Shown here: one piece after another, positions 25,179 through 34,519 of the stretch | How positions within the stretch are numbered: position 1 is the stretch's first letter | Layout: the number at the start of each line of letters is the position of its first letter | Assembly (NCBI RefSeq): GCF_001426085.1 | Contig: NZ_LMRR01000043.1 | Span: 186,001 to 250,000 of the forward strand | Length of the DNA stretch: 64,000 nucleotides | Direction of reading: 5' to 3' | Source of the DNA: Rhodococcus sp. Leaf278 | Lineage (GTDB): Bacteria > Actinomycetota > Actinomycetes > Mycobacteriales > Mycobacteriaceae | Notes under the pieces: model-generated | Seen by the model: only the letters and a program-made list of their open reading frames with translations | Database searches by the model: none | What the model was told of the DNA's origin: nothing | Position numbers and translations under genes: made by a program

Positions 25179-26006
25179 ATGTCACAGCCTGATTCACCAC
25201 TAAAGGAAATCACCACCGAGATGATCACGTCGGCCGACGGAACATCGCTCGGGGTGCGTTGCCTCGGTTCCGGTTCGCCTGTCGTGATTGTGCACGGCAG
25301 CATCTCCACGGCGGAGTCGTGGATGCAGGTAGCGTCACAACTCGCCATCTACCACCGGGTCTTCGTTCTCGATCGCCGAGGTCGTGGTCGGAGCGGCGAT
25401 GCACCGAAGTACACACTCGGGACCGAGGCCGCCGACATCGCGGCGGTCCTCGCCCTGGCGGCCGAGTCGACCGGGAACGTACCGACCCTGGTCGGTCACT
25501 CCTACGGCGCAGTATGCACCCTCGAAGCCGTTCGACTGGGTTCGCAGGTGGCATCCCTGGTGTTGTACGAGCCGCCACTCCCCGTGGACGGTCCGGTCGC
25601 GGGTGAACATCTCACCCCGTATGCAGCAGCGATCGCAGCATCCGACAACGATGCGGCGATGCGAATTGCCATGGAGCACTTCATTCGAGCACCCGCGGCC
25701 GAGACGGAAGCCATTGCCGCGACACCGTTGTGGGGGCAGTTTCTCGAGCTGGCACCCACCTGGACCCGCGAGTTGGAACAGATCGATGCAAGCGCGTCGG
25801 TCATGCCGGAGTACGGCGAATCGACAACCAGGACTCTGCTTCTCGTGGGCGAACATAGTCCGAAGCATCTCGTCGGTGCTTCTGCCTACTTGGAATCCAG
25901 GCTCCGCGACGTATCGAAACACGTTTTGACGGGACAAGCCCACTTCGCGAACCTTGTCGATCCGGGTCAGGTCGCCTCGGCGATCAACACGTTCCTCGAC
26001 CGCTGA
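25179..26006 (+). CDS. alpha/beta-fold hydrolase
   Basis: A 275-residue alpha/beta hydrolase. HGSISTAESW forms the oxyanion region, the nucleophile elbow is GHSYGA near residue 108, and the catalytic His lies in GQAHFAN near the end. A GAGAGGA site precedes the ATG at 25179; an upstream open extension overlaps the aldehyde dehydrogenase and is not used. It is the last gene of the transporter operon. An esterase releasing salicylate or a salicyl ester component would fit, but the specificity is unknown. Confidence 0.88.
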   Translation: MSQPDSPLKEITTEMITSADGTSLGVRCLGSGSPVVIVHGSISTAESWMQVASQLAIYHRVFVLDRRGRGRSGDAPKYTLGTEAADIAAVLALAAESTGNVPTLVGHSYGAVCTLEAVRLGSQVASLVLYEPPLPVDGPVAGEHLTPYAAAIAASDNDAAMRIAMEHFIRAPAAETEAIAATPLWGQFLELAPTWTRELEQIDASASVMPEYGESTTRTLLLVGEHSPKHLVGASAYLESRLRDVSKHVLTGQAHFANLVDPGQVASAINTFLDR

Positions 26007-26039
26007 GACTCGTACGGCCGCCTTTCCACACCGCCGCCC

Positions 26040-26063
26040 CGGCACTCCGTTCCAGGAGTGCCG
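26040..26063 (+). terminator. hairpin after the transporter operon
   Basis: A perfect 9-bp stem (CGGCACTCC / GGAGTGCCG) with a 6-base loop, 33 bases after the hydrolase stop. There is no U-run, as is common in actinobacteria. Confidence 0.6.
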
Positions 26064-26805
26064 ATGTCGAATTCGCGACAGCCGAATTTGCCAGTGTCCG
26101 AACAGAATTTACTGTAGGACCTGGTTGGAGAGAGTGTGGTGATCGAGGGCATCAAGGACGACCGCAGGCATAGGCACCTGTCACTGGTAAACCTCGTCTC
26201 ACCCCGAGTGTCCCTCCCGTTCGCGGGGCCCGTTCAAGGAAACACTCGCATTACGTTTTGGACTCCGACACCTGCCAATCGTGCGGCACAGTACATATTC
26301 CGTTCTGCCGAACAAACCGACACACGCTCGCGAGCAGTGTCGCCACTGCCCTGCCCCGCGGGCATTTCGAGTCCGGCGGGTTGGGTTCTGATGGATCCGC
26401 AGTTCTTCATGACAACAGTCGTGCATATACAGGTACCTAACAATCCGTGCCGATCTGCACTGGACCCGACGATCGCCAGTGGTGACCGACTCGTGACGAC
26501 GAGCGCGCTGAAACTGGCCGCATACTCACAACACTGCTGCTGTCAGCAATGCGTAGCGCGGTGGGACGCCGAGAGGCTCCCAAGGAAGGCGTTACCGCAG
26601 CCGGACACGAATCGGAACGGACTCCCGAGGTCCCCGACGCGGCCACCGAAGGACAGCTCATGGTCGTCGACGCGCTCGTTCCGGAACTACACCCAGCGAT
26701 CTACGTAATTCGATTTCGATCGGGGAAGGAAGCTGCGTCGAAACAGTGAGAGCGTAGGGGCGAGCGGTTCGTGGATAGCGATCTGCGGCGCAATGAACAT
26801 CCCTG
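26064..26805. other. long stretch without a recognisable gene
   Basis: Both strands contain open frames (for example 26136-26708 plus), but their translations are of mixed, unstructured composition, rich in Arg, Pro and Ser, with no family signature or convincing ribosome site. I see no repeat or RNA structure beyond the hairpin before it. It could be decayed sequence between two convergent operons. Confidence 0.5.
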
Positions 26806-27963
26806 TCAACGTCTGCCTAGCAGCCACCACGTGAGAACAAGATCGTCAGTGATATCGAGGTCGAGACCCGTGAGCGCGGTGAACTTGGACACCCGGTTGC
26901 GAACTGTGTTGCGATGCAGGAAGAGTGCGGCAGCCGTTTCATCGACCCGGCGGTTGTGGTGTAGGAACTGCGCTACTGTCTCGATGATTTCTCGCCCTGC
27001 ATCACCACGCTCTCGGAGCGGGGCGAGATGTATGTCCGCGAGCGTCGCCATGAAGCCGTCGTCGATGCAAAGAAGCGGAAGGGCACCGAGGTGAGCGAGA
27101 TTCACGATGCCCATCCGTCCGAATCGAGTCGCAACGTCGAGTGTGCGTCGCGCCTGCTGATACGAGGCCGCCGCATCGGAGGGCAATTCGGCGGAGCCGA
27201 CCGCGATCACAGCCTCGACATCGGGAATGTCGGGCTTCATGGGAAGTAGCGCAACGAAATACGAGTCCACGACCGCGTCGAAGACAGGAATTTCTCTCGT
27301 CGCGGCGCGAAGTCGTAGCGTCGCAACCACATCGGAGGTGACTCGAGGATCGTCGAAGTCGGCGCATGCGACGTAATATCGATGGTCGGCGACGATCCTG
27401 TGTTCGGCGAGAAGTGCCGGAAGCGCAGCGGGTGTGTGGACCCCATCCAGCAGTCGGCGCATGAAGGAACTTCGGTGCGCCGCGAGCGACACCGCATTTT
27501 CCTGCATCACTGCGTTGACGACTGCAGAATACGACGTCGCCCAATGCCACATCATGTCCTGAACGTCGTCTACGACGTCGGACGAAATTCCCTGCAGTTC
27601 GGCGCGGGCACGAATTATCGTCGACAACCTGCGCGCCCCCACTTGAATGCTGTGGGCCACGAGTTCGAGTGGAATTTGCTGAACCGACCACCTGCGCACG
27701 AGTTCGGTCAGTTCGGCCGGGTCTACCGTTGGCGCGTCGCCACCGAGTACCTGACGGAGAACAATGTCGAGAACTGCACGCGTGTTTCGTTCTATCTCGT
27801 CCCTGGCAACGAGGTCGTACACCGGGATGGAAGTCCGATAGAGCTCGGTCAGATCGGCCGCTATTGCGTCGATCTCGATATCACCGGGTTCCACGAGGGC
27901 CGCGATACGGGCGGCGGTGTCACGTTCTCGGTCGCGAACACGATCGCCCTCTGCCTGCGTCAT
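26806..27963 (-). CDS. PucR-family transcriptional regulator
   Basis: A 385-residue regulator with the C-terminal PucR HTH (HHNRRVDETAAALFLHRNTVRNRVSK). The N-terminal and central parts resemble the sensor and GGDEF-like regions of CdaR/PucR activators. It lies 9 bases after the SDR gene as the last gene of the BVMO operon on the same strand, so it is probably cotranscribed and controls that operon. The effector is unknown. Confidence 0.9.
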   Translation of the reverse strand: MTQAEGDRVRDRERDTAARIAALVEPGDIEIDAIAADLTELYRTSIPVYDLVARDEIERNTRAVLDIVLRQVLGGDAPTVDPAELTELVRRWSVQQIPLELVAHSIQVGARRLSTIIRARAELQGISSDVVDDVQDMMWHWATSYSAVVNAVMQENAVSLAAHRSSFMRRLLDGVHTPAALPALLAEHRIVADHRYYVACADFDDPRVTSDVVATLRLRAATREIPVFDAVVDSYFVALLPMKPDIPDVEAVIAVGSAELPSDAAASYQQARRTLDVATRFGRMGIVNLAHLGALPLLCIDDGFMATLADIHLAPLRERGDAGREIIETVAQFLHHNRRVDETAAALFLHRNTVRNRVSKFTALTGLDLDITDDLVLTWWLLGRR

Positions 27964-27972
27964 CGGTACTTT

Positions 27973-28794
27973 CTACTCTTCGAGGCCGCTCAGTCGCCGA
28001 ATCTCGGGTGCGACGGCTCGGCTGCGCCGTGTGAACAGCGATGTCTGAAGTGCTGATCGAGTGAACAGCAGCGCCCATCCCACGCGAGGATAGATCATGC
28101 GGGCTGCACGCCGATCGAGCGCGTCGACCAGGTGGGGGGTGATGCCAGCAGTAGTAGCTACGGAACCGAAGGGTCCGGGGAGCGCGTCGAGCAAGGCAGC
28201 GAATGCCGGTTGGCCCTGCAATTTTCCGGTCACCATGGTGGTATCGATCCAGCCAGGGTGAAGAGAGCCGACATCGACACCAGTTCCGGCGAGTTCGAGC
28301 CGCAGCGAGTTCGCGAACGCTTCGAGTCCTGCCTTCGCGGCCGCATAAGCGCTGTGCCCCGGTTGATGGGCGAACGAAGCCCAGGAGCACGTCATCGCGA
28401 CATAACCTCGAGATCGAAGCAGCGCAGGCAGTGACGAGCGCACGATGTTGTGTGCTCCGACGAGGTTGACGTCCAATACACGCTTCCACGCGCCGTGCGG
28501 GAGGAGATCCACGGGTCCGAACACCGACACTCCTGCGTTGGCCCACACGATGTCTACTCGTCCGTACTCGGCGACGATGTCGTCGATCACCCGTGTACAG
28601 GCACCGGCCTCGGTGACATCGAGAACGTAGGTCCGGACGCGACCCCGAATGGACTCTGCGGCTCGCACCAATGCTTCCTCGTCGCGATCGAGCAGAACGA
28701 CGACCGCGCCCCGCTCTGCGCAGAGAGCGGCGGATGCCGAACCCAATCCACCCGCACCGCCGGTGATGACAACGACTTTTCCGGCCAAGGTCAC
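27973..28794 (-). CDS. short-chain dehydrogenase/reductase
   Basis: A 273-residue classical SDR: cofactor motif TGGAGGLG near residue 11, NAG after strand 4, and the catalytic Ser, Tyr and Lys (CSWAS, YAAAK). The GTG start overlaps the fused hydrolase stop (GTGA). A C-terminal extension with hydrophobic stretches is shared with the SDR at 30569. In a BVMO operon it may oxidise the cyclic alcohol to the ketone, or the hydroxy acid formed after lactone hydrolysis. Confidence 0.9.
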   Translation of the reverse strand: MTLAGKVVVITGGAGGLGSASAALCAERGAVVVLLDRDEEALVRAAESIRGRVRTYVLDVTEAGACTRVIDDIVAEYGRVDIVWANAGVSVFGPVDLLPHGAWKRVLDVNLVGAHNIVRSSLPALLRSRGYVAMTCSWASFAHQPGHSAYAAAKAGLEAFANSLRLELAGTGVDVGSLHPGWIDTTMVTGKLQGQPAFAALLDALPGPFGSVATTAGITPHLVDALDRRAARMIYPRVGWALLFTRSALQTSLFTRRSRAVAPEIRRLSGLEE

Positions 28795-30572
28795 GATGAC
28801 GCTCCTGTGGATTCGGCGGCTGCCCCTGGCAGCTCGATCACGGCGAGGGCCGATTCGGTGATACTGCCCAGAACTAGATGGCTCCCGGCGCGAACCACGC
28901 TTGTAACGGTGGCATAGTCTGCCGAGGCGCTCTGCAGATCGTGGACGAGGTCACCCTTTCGGTCGACGGCCATGACCCAGGTGGTCGAGCCTCCGGAACG
29001 GACGCTTTCCGGCAACGAGTACGCCAATTTCCGGAAGAAGCCCGGTAGTCGGGCGGCAATGTCGAACAGAGGCACTCGAGGAGACGCAAGCGAAATCCAC
29101 ACCACGTTGCCATCGGCGGACAGGTTGTCCGGAAATCCGGGAAGATTGTCCACCAACGGCGCTAGAGGTGAGACGCGACCGGCGGTGTCCACGCGATATC
29201 GGGCGAGCCGAAAACTGCCGGTCTCCGATACGGTGATGCAGGTTTCGTCGTCCGAGACGGTCAATCCGTTTGCGAACTGAATTCCGTCGACGAGTGTCCG
29301 CACCGTTCCGTCCGTTTCACGGACCAGCAATCGGCCAGTGCCGGAGTGCTCGAGTAGATCCGCGAGGTAGTGCTCGAAGCCGAATCGACGGGTCGATGCG
29401 GTGAAGTAGATTCGCCCCGACGCCGCAGCCACCACGTTCGACGCGAAGTTGAGCCGAATCCCATCCACTTCGGATACCAAGTTCTCGATCTGACCGGTAT
29501 CCAAGTCGAGTCTCAGCAGACCACGCTCACTGTCGCAGATCAGCAATGTCGAGTCGTCGACCACTGCGATTCCGAGAGGCCTACCTCCGGTATCACCGAT
29601 CTCCTCTACGACGGGTACGTCGCCCGTCACCGTGACTCGCAGGATGCGGCCGTCTTCCAGACCGGTGACGATGCGACCCCGAGAATCGACCCGCACGTCT
29701 TCAGGACCTCGGCCGGGGAGCTCGATACGTCGAATCGCCCCCACGGGCGTGCTGCTCGTGTCTCTCCTGGCTCGAGCAGGAGCTGCGGGTGGTGTCCATC
29801 GACGCGGTTCCAGCACCGGTTTTCTCGGCCGTTGCGAAACAGCGGCCTCTCGCCCACGAGTAACTCCTCGCACGACGTCTGCGACCGCGCCTGCGGACGT
29901 CCACGGCGCACCGTGGCCCTCGTGTTCGAGCGGAAAAGCGTGGCGACGCTGTCCGCGCGCCGACAGCGCCATGGCTGCTGCATCCACGCGCCTGTCGTCG
30001 AGTCCGTACACGACGTCGACTTCGCAGCCCAGGGACGACAGACGGACCGACAACTCGGATTCGTCGAGATAGTCGTCCATCGCGTCGCCGTTTGCGAGGA
30101 GGCGGGAACGGCCTGTGGCGACGAGATCGGCGACAGCGAAGTCGGGCACACTCGGGGTCGGCGCGAAAGCTGTCTTCAGGCCCGCCTCGAGCACACCCTC
30201 GGGAAGCGCAGCCCAGACGGCCGAGCCCAGAACCGGAACACGGAGGATTCTCTCCGATCCACTCCGCGCGGTGAGCCGACTTGCTCGCGTAGGCGGCGTC
30301 GACACGAGCACCACACGCTCGACCAGAGAGGGGAATTGCTCCGCCACCGATGTCGCGACCAACCCACCGCGCGAGTGGCCGACGACCACTGCGGAGGAAA
30401 ATCCATTCGCACGCATCTGCCGGGCGACGTCCAAAGCGTCGTCCTCGATGGTGGTGGATCCCCGAAGATTGGGCACCAACAGGGCGGTCGAGGCGTCCAA
30501 CAGTGCCCGGATCCGGGTCCACGTTTTCTCCGTGCCGGCGAGCCCGTGCAGTAGAACCACGTTGTCGCTCAT
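28791..30572 (-). CDS. fused alpha/beta hydrolase and SMP-30/strictosidine-synthase-like beta-propeller
   Basis: A 593-residue two-domain protein. Residues 1-245 are an alpha/beta hydrolase: HGLAG at 9, nucleophile Ser67 in GHSRGG, Asp near 192 and His220 (HEGHG). A Pro/Arg-rich linker at about 245-275 joins it to a six-bladed propeller of the SMP-30/gluconolactonase or strictosidine-synthase type (GRGPEDVRVDSRGRI, FANGLTVSDDE, GFPDNLSADGNVWI-like). Both folds include lactonases. Beside a BVMO, lactone or ester hydrolysis is the likely role. The ATG at 30572 overlaps the upstream SDR stop; the frame open to 30803 lies within that gene. Confidence 0.85.
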   Translation of the reverse strand: MSDNVVLLHGLAGTEKTWTRIRALLDASTALLVPNLRGSTTIEDDALDVARQMRANGFSSAVVVGHSRGGLVATSVAEQFPSLVERVVLVSTPPTRASRLTARSGSERILRVPVLGSAVWAALPEGVLEAGLKTAFAPTPSVPDFAVADLVATGRSRLLANGDAMDDYLDESELSVRLSSLGCEVDVVYGLDDRRVDAAAMALSARGQRRHAFPLEHEGHGAPWTSAGAVADVVRGVTRGREAAVSQRPRKPVLEPRRWTPPAAPARARRDTSSTPVGAIRRIELPGRGPEDVRVDSRGRIVTGLEDGRILRVTVTGDVPVVEEIGDTGGRPLGIAVVDDSTLLICDSERGLLRLDLDTGQIENLVSEVDGIRLNFASNVVAAASGRIYFTASTRRFGFEHYLADLLEHSGTGRLLVRETDGTVRTLVDGIQFANGLTVSDDETCITVSETGSFRLARYRVDTAGRVSPLAPLVDNLPGFPDNLSADGNVVWISLASPRVPLFDIAARLPGFFRKLAYSLPESVRSGGSTTWVMAVDRKGDLVHDLQSASADYATVTSVVRAGSHLVLGSITESALAVIELPGAAAESTGASS

Positions 30573-31438
30573 TGTTCGACTCCGCTCGACCGCGCCGCAA
30601 GCACGTCGCGTTCGAGCGCGGGAACAGTCGACGACGCGCGGAGGCCGACGGCGATGTCCCACAGTCTGCCGGTGAACAGTCCCCGTACCTTGTCGACGCC
30701 CGCAAGTGCAGCTGGTACGTAGATCTTGCGGTTGCGGTGCTCGATTCCCGACACGAACGCCTCGGCGCACTCGTCGACGTCGGTGACCACGTTGAACGGC
30801 CACGGCAGCTTCTGGATTCCTTCACGAACGGCATCGATGTCGTTCTGTGCGGCGAACATCGGTGTCCGAATCCACGCTGGGTGCGCAACTCCGACCGCGA
30901 TCCCCTTGTGCGCGACTTCGAGCCGCAGCGCGCCTCCGAAGGCTTCCACACCGGCTTTCGACGCCGCGTAGGCGGAACCACCCGGCACGTTCTTCAGGGC
31001 TGCAGCCGAGGAGACCAGTAGGTAGTAACCGCGTTGCTCGGTGACGTGAGTGAGCGTGGCGTGCACCGTTCTCATCACACCGACGAGGTTGATGTCGACG
31101 GTACGAGCGAGGGTATCGATTTCACTCGTCGCCACCGTCCCTGCCTCGGCCACACCGGCATTGGCGACCACGATGTCCAGACATCCGTAGCTGTCGATGA
31201 TCTCGTCGACCGCTTCGGTGAGTGAGCGGCTGTCAGTCACATCCGCCTGAATCGCACGATGTCGACCACCGGAGACTCGAGGAAGCGATGAGGCTGTCGT
31301 CTCGACACTTCGGTTCCGGTCCAGAACCACCACGTGTGCTCCACGATTCGCCAGTGAGTGCGCCGTTGCGGCACCGATTCCGGAGCCACCCCCGGTGATC
31401 ATGGCGACTTTCCCGGTAACGGAGGTGCTACGCGTCAT
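30569..31438 (-). CDS. short-chain dehydrogenase/reductase
   Basis: A 289-residue classical SDR with TGGGSGIG near residue 15, NAG near 95, and Ser/Tyr/Lys catalytic residues (SSAAA, YAASK). The GGGAGGGG site lies 8 bases before the ATG at 31438, which overlaps the BVMO stop (ATGA). The frame is open far upstream to 32056 inside the BVMO gene, but that part has no SDR character. It probably supplies the BVMO with a ketone or handles its product. Confidence 0.9.
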   Translation of the reverse strand: MTRSTSVTGKVAMITGGGSGIGAATAHSLANRGAHVVVLDRNRSVETTASSLPRVSGGRHRAIQADVTDSRSLTEAVDEIIDSYGCLDIVVANAGVAEAGTVATSEIDTLARTVDINLVGVMRTVHATLTHVTEQRGYYLLVSSAAALKNVPGGSAYAASKAGVEAFGGALRLEVAHKGIAVGVAHPAWIRTPMFAAQNDIDAVREGIQKLPWPFNVVTDVDECAEAFVSGIEHRNRKIYVPAALAGVDKVRGLFTGRLWDIAVGLRASSTVPALERDVLAARSSGVEQ

Positions 31439-32925
31439 TGTAATTCCCCTCCCACTCGAGACAGATGATGCGCAGGATCGAACGACTGCGCGCGGCGGCG
31501 ATACCCGAATATGCTCGCCGGCCAAAGGTTGCTGTTGCGCCCGGTCGGATCGAGGTACCAACTCGAACATCCGCCACTGGTCCACACCGTCCCGTCGGTC
31601 AGGGAATCGACGACACGAGCGAATTCCAACTGCGCTGCCGGGGTCGGCTCGACCGTGGATGCGCCCTGGTCGCGGCACCACTTCATAGCACGTGAGATGT
31701 AACGGAGCTGCGACTCGAACATCATGATCACCGAGGTGTGGCCTAGTCCGATGTTCGGACCGTGCATCAAGTACATGTTCGGAAACCCAGCAACGGATGT
31801 TCCCATGTACGCTTCCGGACTCGAGCCCCACATCTCCGACATCGAAGCACCGTCGGGTCCGATGATTGCATCGGTCAGCGGCAGTCGACTCGTGTCGAAT
31901 CCGGTGCCGAAGATCACGACGTCCGCAGGGTGAGTGGTGCCGTCGGAGTCGACGAGGCCCTCGGCTGTCACTCGGTCGATTCCTGACGTGTGTACCTCGA
32001 CGTTGGGTTGAGCAAGCGCCGGATAGTAGTTGTCGGACAGTAGTATTCGCTTGCATCCCATGCGGTAGTCCGGCGACAATCTTTCGCGCAGAACTGGATC
32101 GGAGACTGCATGCTCGAGGTGAGCACGCCCTTCCCGCTCACCGACAGCCATGAGTGCGGGATGCCGGAAGGCCGCCAACTTCGCTTCTCTCTCCGCGTAG
32201 ATTGCTGTGCGGCGCAAACGCTGCAGTCCCGGTATGACGCGCATCGCGGTGCGAGCGCGACGCGGGATGCTCGTGTCACCCCTCGGCATAACCCAGGGAG
32301 CAGTGCGTTGAAACAGCGCCAGCGCGCCTACTACGGGCTGAATCTGCGGTACGAATTGAATGGCCGAAGCACCGGTTCCGACGACGGCAACCCGTTTGCC
32401 AGAAAGATCCACCGAATGATCCCAGCGAGACGAATGAAAAACAGGACCGTCGAACTGTTCGAGACCATCGATGCGCGGTATGGCCGGGTCCGCGAGAGCA
32501 CCCGTTGCCAGCACGACATGGTCCGCAGTGGACGTCCCGCCCTCGGTCTCGAGAACCCAGCGATGGTCGATCGAGTCCCACTTGGCAGATCGCACCGAGC
32601 ATCCGGTACGTAGACGAGGCATCAAGCCGTTCTCACGCGCTACTCGTTCGAGGTAGGCGCGGATTTCGGATTGGCGCGCGAACGTGTGTCGCCAATCGGC
32701 ACTGGGCGCGAACGAGAACGAATAGAGCAGACTTTGCACGTCGCACGCCGCGCCAGGGTAGGTATTGTCCCGCCACACACCCCCGAGGGTGTGGGCCCGT
32801 TCGAAGATGACCACGCTTCCCCGGTGATGCTCGGCCAGCCGTATCGCTGCGCCGATGCCCGCGAAACCCGAACCGATGATCGCAAGAACGTGGTGGTCGC
32901 GATCGACTGAATCACATTGAATCAC
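31435..32925 (-). CDS. Baeyer-Villiger monooxygenase / flavin-containing monooxygenase
   Basis: A 496-residue FAD/NADPH monooxygenase. The FAD motif GSGFAG is at 18-23, the BVMO fingerprint FxGxxxHxxxWD is at 158-169 (FDGPVFHSSRWD), and the second Rossmann motif GTGASA follows. It is only distantly similar to the BVMO at 3645. The GTG at 32925 overlaps the thioesterase stop (GTGA). Its operon also holds two SDRs and a likely lactonase, the usual set for cyclic ketone ring opening. Position beside terpene-type genes suggests a cyclic terpenoid ketone. Confidence 0.92.
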   Translation of the reverse strand: MIQCDSVDRDHHVLAIIGSGFAGIGAAIRLAEHHRGSVVIFERAHTLGGVWRDNTYPGAACDVQSLLYSFSFAPSADWRHTFARQSEIRAYLERVARENGLMPRLRTGCSVRSAKWDSIDHRWVLETEGGTSTADHVVLATGALADPAIPRIDGLEQFDGPVFHSSRWDHSVDLSGKRVAVVGTGASAIQFVPQIQPVVGALALFQRTAPWVMPRGDTSIPRRARTAMRVIPGLQRLRRTAIYAEREAKLAAFRHPALMAVGEREGRAHLEHAVSDPVLRERLSPDYRMGCKRILLSDNYYPALAQPNVEVHTSGIDRVTAEGLVDSDGTTHPADVVIFGTGFDTSRLPLTDAIIGPDGASMSEMWGSSPEAYMGTSVAGFPNMYLMHGPNIGLGHTSVIMMFESQLRYISRAMKWCRDQGASTVEPTPAAQLEFARVVDSLTDGTVWTSGGCSSWYLDPTGRNSNLWPASIFGYRRRAQSFDPAHHLSRVGGELQ

Positions 32926-33479
32926 AGCAGTATTCCTTCCTGCTCTGCCGTTTGCACACCAGGCGACGTCCTCACCGACTCCAACCATGGTTCGATCCAA
33001 TCGGGAAGTTCTCGTGAAGGGGAGAAGTTCGCGTCGAGTTCGACGATGTCTTTCGGTGTCACCGATGCACCGTTTCGGTCCAGCAAGCGCACAGCCACAA
33101 CAGCATTCGCATGCACGGTCGCGTTCACGCGAAACTCGTGCTCGAAGAACGCGTTGCGCTCATCGAAACCAAGCATCGTGGTGCGTACGCGGTAGCGAAC
33201 GCCCAGGGTCAGCGACCGCCGGTAGTTGATCGTCTGCGCTACGACGACGGGATGCCAGCGTTTCGCTCGGAGCTGACGCCACAGTCCTGTGCGGGTCCAA
33301 TATGCAATACGCGCAGCGTCCAGAATCGACAGATAGCGGCCGTTGGTCATGTGCATCAGCAGATCGAGATCGGAAGGCAGCACCCGAAAAGGGGTGTCGA
33401 CGGGGTCGCCGACCTTGGTCGCTCGCTGCGATTGGAGCGGGGGAATCATCGCCACCAACCACCGCAGGGTCATCAACAC
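32922..33479 (-). CDS. hotdog-fold acyl-CoA thioesterase-like protein
   Basis: A protein of about 185 residues of the 4HBT/hotdog type. LDLLMHMTNGRYLSILDAAR near residue 28 is the characteristic HxxNxxY-like region of acyl-CoA thioesterases of this family, followed by a long beta-sheet. The GTG at 33479 follows GGAGG by six bases, while the ATG at 33473 is the alternative. It is first in the BVMO operon. It may release CoA from an acyl intermediate. The substrate is unknown. Confidence 0.8.
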   Translation of the reverse strand: MLMTLRWLVAMIPPLQSQRATKVGDPVDTPFRVLPSDLDLLMHMTNGRYLSILDAARIAYWTRTGLWRQLRAKRWHPVVVAQTINYRRSLTLGVRYRVRTTMLGFDERNAFFEHEFRVNATVHANAVVAVRLLDRNGASVTPKDIVELDANFSPSRELPDWIEPWLESVRTSPGVQTAEQEGILL

Positions 33480-33579
33480 GCAGTGCCTCCAGCCTCGTCG
33501 CCTCGAATGCATTCATCTTCCAGGGCAACGTTGCATCGACGACAGGCTCTGCTGTACATGATCGGGGGGAGCGTGATGT

Positions 33580-33609
33580 GCACGGCGCACAACCGATGGT
33601 GCGCCGTGC
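33580..33609 (-). terminator. hairpin terminator after SDR gene
   Basis: A perfect 11-bp stem (GCACGGCGCAC / GTGCGCCGTGC) with an 8-base loop, about 33 bases downstream of the SDR stop at 33642. It separates the Atu-like array from the BVMO operon, implying that the latter has its own promoter in 33480-33579. Confidence 0.7.
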
Positions 33610-33641
33610 GTACGCCCCAGAAAACGAGCCAGACAGTGCCG

Positions 33642-34472
33642 CTAGTTGTCGAAGGTGACGGACCGAGTGAGGTCCTGCCATTTCAGATCCGACTCGGCCT
33701 GTGCCTTTTCTGCCGCACCTACGTAATCGATGGCGTCTTCGCCGACGAGCAGTCGTGTAGGAGGACTCTCCAAGTCGAGAACAGTCCTGATGAGCTCGGC
33801 AACCTTCTTCGGATCGGACGGTTCGGTACCCCCTGAATCTCGGACCGCCTTGGCCATCGCACCCACCGTGGCCTCGTACGGTTCGCTGACGGGAGGAATG
33901 GTCATCGACGATCCGGCCCAGTCGGTGCGCATGCCGCCGGGCTCGAGCACCGTGACCTTGATTCCCAATGGTGCTACCTCTTGCGCCAACCCGGACGAGA
34001 AACCACTGACGGCCCATTTCGCACTCTGGTAAGCAGTCATACCAGGGCCCGAGATTCGACCACCGATCGACGAAATCTGAATGATGTGCCCTCCACCCTG
34101 CTTTCGCATCCTTGGTATGACTGCCTTGGACATGTACACGACACCGTAGAAGTTCGTGTCGATCTGTCGACGAAAGTCGTCCAGTTCGACGTCTTCGACA
34201 GAGCTCACGTCTCCGTAACCTGCGTTGTTGATCGCAACGTCGACGCGGCCGAACTTTTCCACCGCACTCTCGACGACAGACGCCGCCGCATCTGCATCCG
34301 TGACATCCAACGGAAGCGGCAGCACGGCATCGCCGTATTGCCGCACGAGTTCATGCAACTGTTCGGGTCTGCGCGCAGTGGCAACAACCTGGTGACCAGC
34401 CGCGAGAGCGTCCTGCGCGATCGCGCGACCCAGCCCGCGCGAGCTGCCAGTGATGATCCATACCTGCGACAT
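33642..34472 (-). CDS. short-chain dehydrogenase/reductase
   Basis: A 276-residue SDR of the type often called oxidoreductase with TGSSRGLG at residues 6-13, NNAG near 85, Ser (ISSIGG) and Tyr-x3-Lys (YQSAK). The ATG at 34472 follows AAGGGATC. It is the last gene of the Atu-like array before a terminator. Role in alcohol or ketone conversion of the terpenoid substrate is plausible but not shown. Confidence 0.88.
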   Translation of the reverse strand: MSQVWIITGSSRGLGRAIAQDALAAGHQVVATARRPEQLHELVRQYGDAVLPLPLDVTDADAAASVVESAVEKFGRVDVAINNAGYGDVSSVEDVELDDFRRQIDTNFYGVVYMSKAVIPRMRKQGGGHIIQISSIGGRISGPGMTAYQSAKWAVSGFSSGLAQEVAPLGIKVTVLEPGGMRTDWAGSSMTIPPVSEPYEATVGAMAKAVRDSGGTEPSDPKKVAELIRTVLDLESPPTRLLVGEDAIDYVGAAEKAQAESDLKWQDLTRSVTFDN

Positions 34473-34519
34473 GCGTGATCCCTTCGAAGAAAGCTTTGAT
34501 CTGAAGTACATCGTCGAGG

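Noticed and set aside
26136..26708. 190-codon open frame in the gap after the hydrolase gene
   Set aside because: No recognisable family, irregular composition and no convincing ribosome site.
29370..30554. 394-codon plus-strand open frame opposite the fused hydrolase/propeller gene
   Set aside because: Low-complexity composition and no start signal; the minus-strand protein has clear catalytic motifs in both domains.
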